Positions 35,121 to 43,813 of a DNA stretch of 64,000 bases are shown here, piece by piece. A program made the translations under genes and the position numbers. Positions within the stretch are counted from its first letter, which is position 1. Each line of letters starts with the position of its first letter. The DNA is taken from NCBI RefSeq assembly GCF_036010325.1, contig NZ_CP108549.1, positions 4,650,001-4,714,000 on the forward strand, read 5' to 3'. The notes beneath the pieces were generated by a model, which did no database searches, was not told the origin of the DNA, and saw only the letters and a program-made list of their open reading frames with translations. The DNA comes from Streptomyces sp. NBC_01210 (GTDB lineage Bacteria > Actinomycetota > Actinomycetes > Streptomycetales > Streptomycetaceae).

Positions 35121-35178
35121 GCGAGGGCCGCCGCACCGGAGCGCACAGCTGCTGTGCGTACCGGGCGGCGGCCCTCGC
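35121..35178 (-). terminator. Compound hairpin terminator after the PBP gene
   Basis: GCGAGGGCCGCCGC (35121-35134) pairs perfectly with 35165-35178, and a nested hairpin (CGCACAG/CTGTGCG) sits inside. It starts 28 bases after the PBP stop on the minus strand and just precedes the GT87 gene. Confidence 0.8.
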
Positions 35179-35205
35179 GGCGTTGCCGTGGAGAATCGGC
35201 GGCCG

Positions 35206-37905
35206 CTAGCCGGCTGGCCTTCCGAAGATGCCTCCGTTGCCGTTGCCGTTGCCGCCGTTGGTTCCTGGCACTGTCCCCGTCGGACTGGTCGACGGGGTGC
35301 CGCTAGGTGCACCGTCGGCTCCGCCATTGCCATTGCCACCCGGGGTGCCGCAGGTCCAGTCCTGCCACGGATTGCACGACTGGCTCGGGCTGGGGCTGGT
35401 GGACGGCGTACCCGATGGCGTAGCCGACGGGGCGGAGGACGGGGTGCTGGACGGCGTGCTGGACGGCGTCGGTGCCGGGCTGGACGCGCCGCCACCCCAG
35501 ACGGCCTCACCGACGGGCTCAGGCTCGGGGAAGGTCTCGGGGTTCGTGTTCTTGAGCGCTTCCTTCATGTACGTCTGCCAGATCTCGGAGGGGAACGACG
35601 CTCCGTGGATCTTGTCCTGGCCACCGGTGCCGTACATCTCCAGGAACTCGCGCTTCTTGCTCTTCTCGTTGTCGTCGAGCCGGTACATGTCGATGGCGGT
35701 CGACAGCTGCGGCGTGTAGCCGACGAACCAGGCCGACTTGTTGCCGTCGGTCGTACCGGTCTTTCCGGCGACCTGCCGACCGGGGAGCCGGGCGTTCTTG
35801 CCGGTGCCCTCGGGCTCGTCGACGACAGACCTGAGCACGTCGGTCACATTGCTCGCGACGGCCGTGGTGAAGGCCTGCTTGGTCCTGTCCTCGTGCTCGT
35901 AGACCGTCCTGCCCTCATGCTCGACCTTTTTGACGGAGAACGGGTCGCGCTGCTTGCCGTTGGCCGCGAACGTCGCGTAGGCGCCGGCCATGCGGATGGC
36001 GCTGGGGGAGGAGATACCGATCGAGAAGGACGGAACGTTCGACTTGGACAAGGAGGACTCGAGCAGGCCGGCCTTCACCGCCGACTTTCTGACCTCCGGG
36101 ATGCCGATGTCCATGCCCAGCTGCACGAAGGGCGAGTTGGCGGAGTGGACCATGGCTTCACGCAAGGTGATGTTCTTGTACGACTCGCTGCCGTCGTTGG
36201 TCTGCAGCCACTCCTCTCCCTTCTCGTTCGTCCAGACGGAACCGTCGTACTTCTTGATCTTGAGCTTGTTCTTGCCGTTGTAGACGCTCTTGTCGGGATC
36301 GACGAGCTTGCGGTCATCCAGTCCCTGGTCCTCGGGCTTGAGGGGGTCACGCACGCCGGTTTCCATCGCGGCCGCCAGGACGAACGGCTTGAAGGTCGAT
36401 CCGACCTGGGCACCGGTCTCGTTGGCGTTGTTGGTGAAGTGCTTGGTCGCATCGTCGCCGCCGTAGACGGCGGCGATCTCGCCGGTCTTCGGGTTGACCG
36501 AGGCGCCACCGAACTGCACGAAGGTGTCCGTGTCCGGGCGCTTCTTGGGCTTGATGTTGGCGTCCTGGACCTTCTTGACCGCGGCCTTCAACTTGTCGAC
36601 CTTGTCCTTCTGGAAGGTCGTGTGAATCTCATAGCCGCCCTTCGCGAGGTCGTCGGAGTCGATGCCCTGGTCGTTGTTGTTGAGGAAGTTGGACTTGGCA
36701 AGGTCCACCAGGTAGCCGACCTGCCCACTCAGCTGGGCGTTCTTCTTGATCGCAACGGGCATCGGGAGATTTTTGAACCTGGCCCGCTCGGCGGCAGGAA
36801 GGTGGCCGTCCTTGACCATCTCGTCGAGGATCCAGTTCCAGCGCTTGGTGGCGCGGACCGTGTTGGCCTGGGGCGTCGCCGCAGGGTCGATGTCCACGGC
36901 GCCGGCCGGGTCGTAGTAGGTGGCGCCCTTGAGGAGCGAGGCGAGGAACGCGCACTCGCCCGCGTTCAGGTTCGACGCGTCCTTCCCGTAGTACGTGCGG
37001 GCGGCGGCCTGAATGCCGTAGGCACCGCGTCCGTAGTACGAGGTGTTCAGATAGCCCTCCATGATCTCCGGCTTGCCCAATTCGGTGCCGACCTTTATGG
37101 AGATGAAGAGCTCCTTGAACTTACGGCTCAGGGTCTGGGACTGGTCGCCGAGCCGTGCGTTCTTCACATACTGCTGGGTGATGGTGGAGCCACCCTGGGT
37201 CTGTCCGCCCTTGGCCATGTTCACCAGGGCTCGGGCGATACCCATCGGGTCGATGCCGGAGTCGTCCTTGAACGTCTTGTTCTCCGCCGAGATCACGGCG
37301 TTCTGCATGTCCTCGGGGATCTGCGAGATCGGGATGATCTGCCGGTTGATCTCACCGCCGGTGGAGGCCATCGGGGTGTCGTCCGCCCAGTAGTAGACGT
37401 TGTTCTGCGCCTTGGCAGCCTTGTCCTGGTCCGGAACCTGCACCATCGCGTACGCGATGGTCGCCGCGGCCATCAGACTGCCGACGAAGCCCAGGCACAG
37501 CCCGGTGACGAGCTTCCACGACGGCACCCACCGCCGCCATCCGTACTTGTTGTGGCGCGGGTAGTCGATGATCCGTTTCTTGGACGGACGCCCCCCGCGA
37601 CCGCGGCCGGGACCGTCATGGCCCCCGCCACCGCCGCCGCCACGTCGGCCGCCACCGCGACCTCCGTGACCGGCGCCCGCGCCTTCCTCCGCTCGTCTGC
37701 GACCACCGCCGCTGCGCTGGGCGGCACGGCGGGCTTCGGCGCGGCCGCTGTACGGACGCTCCTCGCCGTACGAGGCGGAAGGGGAGCCTGACGTGGTGCC
37801 CCGGCTCGGGGCTGCGCGGCGGCCGGCTGGCGGCTGGGCGGCGCGCCTGGCCCCGGCCCGTCCGCCACCCGGCTGCTGCGGCGGTTTGCGACGGTGCTCG
37901 CTCAT
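35206..37905 (-). CDS. Class A penicillin-binding protein (PBP1A/1B-like)
   Basis: This 899-residue bifunctional enzyme polymerises glycan strands and cross-links peptides outside the membrane. A Gly/Arg-rich cytosolic N-terminus (about 125 residues) precedes one helix near residues 130-158. The GT51 domain has VISAENKTFKDDSGID, with the catalytic Glu kept, and QGGSTITQQYVKN. The transpeptidase domain has GSTFKPF with Ser503, SANSPF, and GKTGTTDGNKSAWFVGYT near residue 713. The last 130 residues are Pro/Ser/Thr/Gly-rich low complexity. It is divergent from padR. Confidence 0.96.
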   Translation of the reverse strand: MSEHRRKPPQQPGGGRAGARRAAQPPAGRRAAPSRGTTSGSPSASYGEERPYSGRAEARRAAQRSGGGRRRAEEGAGAGHGGRGGGRRGGGGGGGHDGPGRGRGGRPSKKRIIDYPRHNKYGWRRWVPSWKLVTGLCLGFVGSLMAAATIAYAMVQVPDQDKAAKAQNNVYYWADDTPMASTGGEINRQIIPISQIPEDMQNAVISAENKTFKDDSGIDPMGIARALVNMAKGGQTQGGSTITQQYVKNARLGDQSQTLSRKFKELFISIKVGTELGKPEIMEGYLNTSYYGRGAYGIQAAARTYYGKDASNLNAGECAFLASLLKGATYYDPAGAVDIDPAATPQANTVRATKRWNWILDEMVKDGHLPAAERARFKNLPMPVAIKKNAQLSGQVGYLVDLAKSNFLNNNDQGIDSDDLAKGGYEIHTTFQKDKVDKLKAAVKKVQDANIKPKKRPDTDTFVQFGGASVNPKTGEIAAVYGGDDATKHFTNNANETGAQVGSTFKPFVLAAAMETGVRDPLKPEDQGLDDRKLVDPDKSVYNGKNKLKIKKYDGSVWTNEKGEEWLQTNDGSESYKNITLREAMVHSANSPFVQLGMDIGIPEVRKSAVKAGLLESSLSKSNVPSFSIGISSPSAIRMAGAYATFAANGKQRDPFSVKKVEHEGRTVYEHEDRTKQAFTTAVASNVTDVLRSVVDEPEGTGKNARLPGRQVAGKTGTTDGNKSAWFVGYTPQLSTAIDMYRLDDNEKSKKREFLEMYGTGGQDKIHGASFPSEIWQTYMKEALKNTNPETFPEPEPVGEAVWGGGASSPAPTPSSTPSSTPSSAPSATPSGTPSTSPSPSQSCNPWQDWTCGTPGGNGNGGADGAPSGTPSTSPTGTVPGTNGGNGNGNGGIFGRPAG

Positions 37906-38197
37906 CGAACGACTACTCCTCGGGCAGGCGAGACGCCTGGAAGCGGCAGTTGAGTTCCGGTCCCCCCGAAATGGATACGGACCAGCCCCGCAAAGAGCTC
38001 ATCCGCTGTGCATCCACGCCAAGGACGCTCTCAGGCGTCACATGGTTCCCGGTGGGCTGCATGCCGCACAGACTACGCACGGTCAAAACCCACCTAGCGC
38101 CGAAGTTCACCCTAAATCAGGCAAATCGCCCCCCATGAATTGACGATGTGACGCCGTTCACCATGGCCCCTCTTGTCGCAGCAGAAACCTCGTTCTA

Positions 38198-38232
38198 TCG
38201 TGCTGATGTATCGAGTCGATACATCAGCACGA
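38198..38232. promoter_or_regulatory. 35-bp perfect palindrome, PadR operator
   Basis: Arms of 17 bases (TCGTGCTGATGTATCGA and its exact complement) flank one central G at 38215. The inner ATGTATCGA/TCGATACAT is a typical PadR-type operator. It lies 33 bases before padR and in the divergent promoter of the PBP gene. Confidence 0.8.
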
Positions 38233-38264
38233 CATAAGAGACCGACGCGGCGAGGGAGGCGACG

Positions 38265-38981
38265 ATGAGCAGGCGCTCCGGCATCCTCGAGTTCGCCGTG
38301 CTCGGTCTTCTCCGTGAGGCCCCGATGCACGGCTATGAGCTGCGGAAACGGCTCAATACCTCGCTGGGGATCTTCCGGGCTTTCAGCTACGGGACCCTCT
38401 ACCCCTGCCTCAAGACGCTGGTCGCCAACGGCTGGTTGATCGAAGAGCCGGGTAGCGCTCCTGAGGACGCCCTCGCCGCATCACTCGCAGGGCGCCGCGC
38501 CAAGATCGTCTATCGGTTGACGGCGGAAGGTAAGGAGCACTTCGAGGAACTGCTTTCGCACACGGGCCCGGACACCTGGGAGGACGAGCACTTCGCGGCT
38601 CGCTTCGCCTTCTTCGGGCAGACGGAGCGCGAGGTGCGGATGCGGGTACTCGAGGGCCGTCGCAGCCGGCTGGAGGAGCGTCTGGAGAAGATGAGCGCCT
38701 CCCTGGCTCGTACCCGCGAGCGCCTCGACGACTACACGCTTGAGCTGCAGCGCCATGGAATGGAGTCCGTGGAGCGCGAAGTGCGCTGGCTGAACGAGCT
38801 CATCGAGAGCGAGCGATCGGGGCGGGAACGGCGACAGCCCTCACCCGAGAACTCTGCTCAGCAGGACAACACACCTGGAGCGACGGGCGGCCTGCCCCGG
38901 CACAGGGGTGCCGAGTCGTCCGGGGGCATGTCCCCAGGACCCTCCACCCCGCCGGATCCGTCCGACGACACCGCCAAGTGA
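38265..38981 (+). CDS. PadR family transcriptional regulator
   Basis: This 238-residue protein has the PadR winged HTH at residues 4-85 ([40 protein letters not shown]) and a helical dimerisation part ([20 protein letters not shown]). About 50 C-terminal residues are Pro/Ser/Gly-rich and probably disordered. The ATG at 38265 is eight bases after GAGGGAGGCGACG. A near-perfect palindrome in its promoter suggests autoregulation and control of the divergent PBP gene. Confidence 0.93.
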   Translation: MSRRSGILEFAVLGLLREAPMHGYELRKRLNTSLGIFRAFSYGTLYPCLKTLVANGWLIEEPGSAPEDALAASLAGRRAKIVYRLTAEGKEHFEELLSHTGPDTWEDEHFAARFAFFGQTEREVRMRVLEGRRSRLEERLEKMSASLARTRERLDDYTLELQRHGMESVEREVRWLNELIESERSGRERRQPSPENSAQQDNTPGATGGLPRHRGAESSGGMSPGPSTPPDPSDDTAK

Positions 38982-39039
38982 AGCTCTGCGATCCGCAGGG
39001 TTTCATCGGAATACCGAGATCACACAGGGAGCAACCGGA

Positions 39040-40122
39040 ATGGGTTCGGTTCGTGTAGCCATCGTCGGCGTGGGCAACTGCGCCGCCTCGCTGGTGCAGG
39101 GCGTCGAGTTCTACAAGGACGCCGACCCGGCCGGCAAGGTGCCGGGTCTGATGCACGTCCAGTTCGGCGACTATCACGTCTCTGACGTCGAGTTCGTGGC
39201 CGCCTTCGACGTGGACGCCAAGAAGGTCGGCCTCGACCTGGCGGACGCCATCGGCGCCAGCGAGAACAACACCATCAAGATCTGCGACGTGCCGAACTCG
39301 GGCGTCACCGTGCAGCGTGGCCACACCTACGACGGCCTGGGCAAGTACTACCGCCAGACCATCGAGGAGTCGGCCGAGGCTCCGGTCGACATCGTCCAGA
39401 TCCTCAAGGACAAGCAGGTCGACGTCCTGGTCTGCTACCTGCCCGTCGGTTCCGAGGACGCTGCGAAGTACTACGCGCAGTGCGCCATCGACGCCAAGGT
39501 CGGCTTCGTCAACGCTCTCCCGGTCTTCATCGCCGGTACCAAGGAGTGGGCGGACAAGTTCACCGAGGCCGGCGTGCCGATCGTCGGTGACGACATCAAG
39601 TCGCAGGTCGGTGCCACCATCACGCACCGCGTCATGGCGAAGCTCTTCGAGGACCGGGGCGTCGTCCTGGACCGCACGATGCAGCTGAACGTCGGCGGCA
39701 ACATGGACTTCAAGAACATGCTCGAGCGTGATCGCCTGGAGTCCAAGAAGATCTCCAAGACGCAGGCCGTCACCTCCCAGATCCGCGACCGCGAGCTGGG
39801 CGAGGACAACGTCCACATCGGTCCGTCGGACTACGTGGCCTGGCTGGACGACCGCAAGTGGGCCTACGTCCGCCTCGAGGGCCGTGCCTTCGGCGAGGTG
39901 CCGCTGAACCTCGAGTACAAGCTCGAGGTCTGGGACTCCCCGAACTCCGCGGGCATCATCATCGACGCCGTTCGCGCCGCGAAGATCGCCAAGGACCGCG
40001 GCATCGGCGGCCCGATCCTCTCCGCCTCCTCGTACTTCATGAAGTCCCCGCCGGTCCAGTACTTCGACGACGAGGCTCGCGAGAACGTCGAGAAGTTCAT
40101 CAAGGGTGAGGTCGAGCGCTAA
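39040..40122 (+). CDS. ino1: Myo-inositol-1-phosphate synthase
   Basis: This 360-residue enzyme converts glucose 6-phosphate to inositol 1-phosphate with internally cycled NAD. It has the Rossmann loop [13 protein letters not shown] near residue 9, [15 protein letters not shown], and [20 protein letters not shown], all family signatures of the actinobacterial type. Inositol feeds mycothiol and phosphatidylinositol. The ATG at 39040 is preceded by CAGGGAGCAACCGGA. It follows padR by 58 bases on the same strand, and a strong hairpin at 40141 ends the unit. Confidence 0.95.
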   Translation: MGSVRVAIVGVGNCAASLVQGVEFYKDADPAGKVPGLMHVQFGDYHVSDVEFVAAFDVDAKKVGLDLADAIGASENNTIKICDVPNSGVTVQRGHTYDGLGKYYRQTIEESAEAPVDIVQILKDKQVDVLVCYLPVGSEDAAKYYAQCAIDAKVGFVNALPVFIAGTKEWADKFTEAGVPIVGDDIKSQVGATITHRVMAKLFEDRGVVLDRTMQLNVGGNMDFKNMLERDRLESKKISKTQAVTSQIRDRELGEDNVHIGPSDYVAWLDDRKWAYVRLEGRAFGEVPLNLEYKLEVWDSPNSAGIIIDAVRAAKIAKDRGIGGPILSASSYFMKSPPVQYFDDEARENVEKFIKGEVER

Positions 40123-40140
40123 GCGTTCGTCCTGCTGAGT

Positions 40141-40181
40141 CGCGGAGGGTCCCCGGGTAATCCACCCGGGGACCCTCCGCG
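40141..40181 (+). terminator. Strong hairpin terminator after ino1
   Basis: Arms of 18 bases (CGCGGAGGGTCCCCGGGT and its exact complement) with a five-base loop, 18 bases after the stop. Confidence 0.88.
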
Positions 40182-40199
40182 TATGTGACGCTTGCTCGC

Positions 40200-41468
40200 A
40201 TGCCTGTCGTACGTGATCTGCGCGTACTCCTGCGCTTGACCGACTTCCGCCGGCTGCTGGCGGTCCGGCTGCTCTCCCAGTCGGCCGACGGCGTCTATCA
40301 GGTAGCGCTCGCCACGTACGTGGTCTTCTCCCCGGAGAGACAGACCTCCCCGGCCGCAATCGCCTCCGCCATGGCCGTGCTGCTCCTGCCGTACTCCCTG
40401 ATCGGCCCCTTCGCGGGCGTCCTACTGGACCGCTGGCAGCGCCGTCAGGTCCTCCTGTACGGGAATCTGCTGAGGGCCCTTCTCGCCGGCGTCACCGCAC
40501 TGCTGATCCTGGCCTCCGTACCCGACTGGCTCTTCTACGCCTCGGCCCTGTCCGTCACAGCGGTCAACCGCTTTGTGCTGGCCGGCCTCTCGGCCGCGCT
40601 GCCCCGTGTGGTCGACAACGACCGGCTCGTCATGGCGAACTCCCTCTCGCCGACGGCCGGCACCCTCGCCGCGACCGCAGGTGGGGGACTCGCCTTCGCG
40701 GTACGGCTGGTGTCCGCGGACTCCGATGCCGCGGTGGTGCTGCTCGGCGCCGCCCTCTACCTCTGCTCGGCACTGGCCTCGCTCCGGATGGCACGTGAAC
40801 TGCTCGGCCCCGAGCAGGAGTTGGTGCAGCCGCGGCTGACTGCCGCGCTGGCGTCCACGACGCATGGGCTCGCGGCCGGACTGCGGCATCTCTCCGAGCG
40901 TCGTAGGGCAGCCCGTGTGCTGGCCGCGATGACGCTCATGCGCTTCTGCTACGGCGCGCTGACGGTGATGGTGCTGATGCTCTGCCGGTACGCCTGGTCC
41001 GACACGGAGTCGGACGGACTGGCCCTGCTCGGTCTCGCCCTCGGCATCTCGGGCGCGGGGTTCTTCGCGGCGGCCGCGCTGACCCCGTGGGCGGTAGGCC
41101 GGGTCGGGCAGTACGGATGGATGGTGTGGTGCGCGGGGGCGGCTGCCCTTCTCGAACCGGCGTTGGGACTGCCATTCGCGCCTGTACCGATGCTGGTCGC
41201 TGCGTTCGTCCTGGGGCTCATCACCCAAGGCGCAAAGATCTCGACGGACACCGTGGTGCAGACATCGGTGGACGACGCCTATCGCGGAAGGATCTTCTCC
41301 CTCTACGACGTGCTCTTCAACGTCGCCTTCGTGGGCGCTGCGGGAGTCGCCGTGCTGATGCTGCCTCCTGACGGCCGGTCGGTGCCCCTGGTCGTCGTGG
41401 TCGCGCTCATCTACGCGGTTGTCGCCGTAACTATGGCCCGTTGGAGCCGTGTTGGCACAGTGCTATAG
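40200..41468 (+). CDS. MFS transporter
   Basis: This 422-residue protein has about twelve helices with the MFS motif A-like LLDRWQRRQVLLYGN after helix 2 and a second-half DDAYRGRIFSLYDVLFN. It is probably a proton-coupled exporter; the substrate is unknown. The ATG at 40200 gives MPVVRDLRVLLRLTDFRRLL; a GTG at 40185 lies within four bases of the ino1 terminator and is less likely. The next gene starts 50 bases downstream. Confidence 0.9.
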   Translation: MPVVRDLRVLLRLTDFRRLLAVRLLSQSADGVYQVALATYVVFSPERQTSPAAIASAMAVLLLPYSLIGPFAGVLLDRWQRRQVLLYGNLLRALLAGVTALLILASVPDWLFYASALSVTAVNRFVLAGLSAALPRVVDNDRLVMANSLSPTAGTLAATAGGGLAFAVRLVSADSDAAVVLLGAALYLCSALASLRMARELLGPEQELVQPRLTAALASTTHGLAAGLRHLSERRRAARVLAAMTLMRFCYGALTVMVLMLCRYAWSDTESDGLALLGLALGISGAGFFAAAALTPWAVGRVGQYGWMVWCAGAAALLEPALGLPFAPVPMLVAAFVLGLITQGAKISTDTVVQTSVDDAYRGRIFSLYDVLFNVAFVGAAGVAVLMLPPDGRSVPLVVVVALIYAVVAVTMARWSRVGTVL

Positions 41469-41518
41469 CGTGCCCGCGTCAAACGAAGGATCGCAAACGT
41501 TTACGGGGGACTTCCCGC

Positions 41519-42082
41519 ATGACTTATCCGCCGCAGCAGGGCCCGGGCGCGTACGGCCACCCTGACCCGTACGCACAGCAGCCTCAGCAGCCGTACCCGC
41601 CGCAGCCCGGCTACGGATATCCGCAGCAGCAACAGCAGCCCTACCCGCAGCAGCCTCAGCCGGGGTACGGCCACCCGCAGCAGCAGGGGCAGCCGCACCC
41701 GCCGCAGCAACAGCAGTGGGGCACCCCGCCGCCGGCGCCCTCGTCCCGCGGCGGCGGCCTCGGCGCCAAGACCATCCTGAAGATCATCGTGGCCGTCATA
41801 GCCCTGATCGTCTTCGCGATCGCCTACTTCATGAGCCAGGACGATGCCGACAAGGCGGAAGTCGGCGACTGCATGAAGAACAGCGGATCCACGGCCAACG
41901 CCGATCTTGAGGTTGTGGACTGCGGCGACTCCAAGGCTGCCTACAAGGTCACCGAGGTGCTCCCCAACACGACGGACACGAGCCGCTGCAAGTCCGATGT
42001 CAGCTATGTCGAGCAGACGCGTGGGGGAAGGCGCAGCTCGGGTAACCAATTCGTGCTCTGCCTGAACGAGATCAAGAAGTAG
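41519..42082 (+). CDS. Pro/Gln-rich single-pass membrane protein
   Basis: This 187-residue protein has a cytosolic N-terminus of about 80 residues made of Q/P/Y/G repeats (PYPQQPQPGYGHPQQQG-like), one helix near residues 86-105 (ILKIIVAVIALIVFAIAYF), and an outside domain with four cysteines (GDCMKN, VVDCGDS, SRCKSD, VLCLNE) that could form two disulfides, as in LppU-like domains. Function is unknown. The ATG at 41519 has GGGGGA nine bases upstream. It ends at the first parS palindrome. Confidence 0.85.
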   Translation: MTYPPQQGPGAYGHPDPYAQQPQQPYPPQPGYGYPQQQQQPYPQQPQPGYGHPQQQGQPHPPQQQQWGTPPPAPSSRGGGLGAKTILKIIVAVIALIVFAIAYFMSQDDADKAEVGDCMKNSGSTANADLEVVDCGDSKAAYKVTEVLPNTTDTSRCKSDVSYVEQTRGGRRSSGNQFVLCLNEIKK

Positions 42083-42086
42083 CCGC

Positions 42087-42132
42087 ATACGCCGAGGGCG
42101 GTGTTTCACGTGAAACACCGCCCTCGGCGTAT
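42087..42132. terminator. 46-bp perfect palindrome centred on a parS site
   Basis: Arms of 23 bases, ATACGCCGAGGGCGGTGTTT CAC and exact complement, are joined without a spacer at 42109/42110. The centre is a perfect GTTTCACGTGAAAC (42103-42116). As RNA the arms form a long hairpin five bases after the upstream stop, so it should act as a terminator and, as DNA, as a ParB site. Confidence 0.85.
42103..42116. promoter_or_regulatory. parS site 4
   Basis: Perfect GTTTCACGTGAAAC at the centre of the 46-bp palindrome. Confidence 0.97.
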
Positions 42133-42133
42133 C

Positions 42134-42173
42134 GAAACGGCGCCATGTTTCACGTGAAACATGGCGCCGTTTC
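42134..42173. terminator. 40-bp perfect palindrome centred on a parS site
   Basis: Arms of 20 bases, GAAACGGCGCCATGTTTCAC and exact complement, meet at 42153/42154 around a second parS. It lies 17 bases after the pcnA stop on the minus strand and can terminate pcnA, while the other palindrome serves the plus strand. Confidence 0.85.
42147..42160. promoter_or_regulatory. parS site 5
   Basis: Perfect GTTTCACGTGAAAC, 44 bases from site 4, at the centre of the 40-bp palindrome. Confidence 0.97.
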
Positions 42174-42190
42174 ACGCTCAGCGCCCGCAC

Positions 42191-43633
42191 TCAGCTCTGC
42201 GTCGCCCACCATTCCTTCAGCGCCGCGACCGCCGCGTCATGCTCCATCGGCCCGTTCTCCAGGCGCAGCTCCAGCAGGAACGCGTACGCCTTGCCGATCA
42301 CCGGACCGGGGCCCACCCCCAGGATCTCCTGGATCTGGTTGCCGTCCAGATCGGGCCTGATGGCATCCAGCTCCTCCTGCTCCTGAAGCTGCGCGATGCG
42401 ATCCTCAAGCCCGTCATAGGCCCGGGAGAGGGCGCTCGCCTTGCGCTTATTGCGCGTGGTGCAATCCGAGCGGGTCAGCTTATGGAGTCGGGTCAGCAGC
42501 GGCCCCGCATCACGTACGTACCGCCGCACTGCCGAGTCGGTCCACTCCCCGGTCCCGTAGCCATGGAACCGCAGATGCAGCTCCACCAGCCGCGAGACGT
42601 CCTTGATCATGTCGTTGGAGTACTTGAGCGCGGTCATCCGCTTCTTGGTCATCTTCGCCCCCACCACCTCGTGGTGGTGGAAGGAGACGCGGCCGTCGCT
42701 CTCGAAGCGCCGGGTCCGCGGCTTCCCGATGTCATGGAGCAGCGCGGCCAGCCGCAGCACGAGGTCCGGGCCGTCCTCCTCAAGGTCGATGGCCTGCTCA
42801 AGGACGATCAGTGAGTGCTCGTACACATCCTTGTGCCGGTGGTGCTCGTCACTCTCCAAACGCAGGGCAGGCAGTTCGGGCAGCACATGGTCGGCCAGGC
42901 CGGAGTCGACGAGCAGTCCCAGTCCCTTGCGGGGGTGGGTGGAGAGGATCAGCTTGTTCAGCTCATCGCGCACCCGTTCGGCGGAGACAATGTCGATGCG
43001 GTCCGCCATCTCCTTCATCGCGGTGACGACCTCGGGCGCCAACTCGAAGTCCAGCTGCGCGGCGAAACGAGCGGCCCGCATCATCCGCAGCGGGTCGTCC
43101 GAGAAAGACTCCTCGGGCGTACCGGGGGTCCGCAGGACGCGCGCGGCGAGGTCCTCCAGACCGCCGTGCGGATCGATGAACTCCTTCTCCGGCAGCGCCA
43201 CGGCCATCGCGTTCACGGTGAAATCGCGGCGCACGAGGTCTTCCTCGATCGAGTCGCCGTAAGAAACCTCGGGCTTACGAGACGTCCTGTCGTACGCCTC
43301 TGAGCGGTACGTCGTGACCTCGATCTGGTAGCCGCCCTTCTGACAGCCGACCGTCCCGAAGGCGATCCCGACCTCCCACACGGAGTCCGCCCAAGGGCGG
43401 ATGATCTTCAGCACGTGCTCGGGACGGGCGTCCGTCGTAAAGTCGAGGTCATTGCCGAGCCGGCCGAGCAGTGCGTCCCGGACCGAGCCCCCGACCAGGG
43501 CAAGGCTGAACCCGGCCTCCTTGAAGCGGCGGGCGAGGTCGTCGGCGACAGGGGACACCCGCAGCAGTTCACTGACCGCGCGGCGTTGCACCTGGCTCAG
43601 TGCAGTGGGGTTCTCTTCATTGGCGTTCGGCAC
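42191..43633 (-). CDS. pcnA: CCA tRNA nucleotidyltransferase
   Basis: This 480-residue class II nucleotidyltransferase has LVGGSVRDALLGRLGNDLDF near residue 45 with the D-x-D metal pair, RRDFTVNAMAVAL, and a central HD domain (RLAALLHDIGKPRTRRF). It adds or repairs the CCA end of tRNA; in Streptomyces, CCA-adding and poly(A) roles of this family have been studied, and the symbol pcnA is historical. I chose GTG 43633 (VPNANEENPTALSQVQRRA), which matches the family start from memory. A longer frame upstream exists. Confidence 0.92.
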   Translation of the reverse strand: MPNANEENPTALSQVQRRAVSELLRVSPVADDLARRFKEAGFSLALVGGSVRDALLGRLGNDLDFTTDARPEHVLKIIRPWADSVWEVGIAFGTVGCQKGGYQIEVTTYRSEAYDRTSRKPEVSYGDSIEEDLVRRDFTVNAMAVALPEKEFIDPHGGLEDLAARVLRTPGTPEESFSDDPLRMMRAARFAAQLDFELAPEVVTAMKEMADRIDIVSAERVRDELNKLILSTHPRKGLGLLVDSGLADHVLPELPALRLESDEHHRHKDVYEHSLIVLEQAIDLEEDGPDLVLRLAALLHDIGKPRTRRFESDGRVSFHHHEVVGAKMTKKRMTALKYSNDMIKDVSRLVELHLRFHGYGTGEWTDSAVRRYVRDAGPLLTRLHKLTRSDCTTRNKRKASALSRAYDGLEDRIAQLQEQEELDAIRPDLDGNQIQEILGVGPGPVIGKAYAFLLELRLENGPMEHDAAVAALKEWWATQS

Positions 43634-43813
43634 AACAGAAAAGGGTACGTGCCGGGGCCGACCTGAGCGCCCCTGTTTATGGCCGCCCCGGAAGCTCCTT
43701 CCGATCATGTGGGGCACTCCGCGGCACTTCGGCGCCGCGCACCTCGTTACCATGCGTGGACGCAAGAGCCGAGAAGCACCAGAGGCACCAGACGACAAGG
43801 GACGGGCGAGCGC

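Noticed and set aside
35188..37791. An 867-codon plus-strand frame
   Set aside because: Antisense to the class A PBP gene, which has all catalytic motifs.
41540..41740. CAG-rich repeats that look like a repeat array
   Set aside because: They are the Gln/Pro/Tyr-coding repeats of the membrane protein's cytosolic arm, and not evenly spaced.
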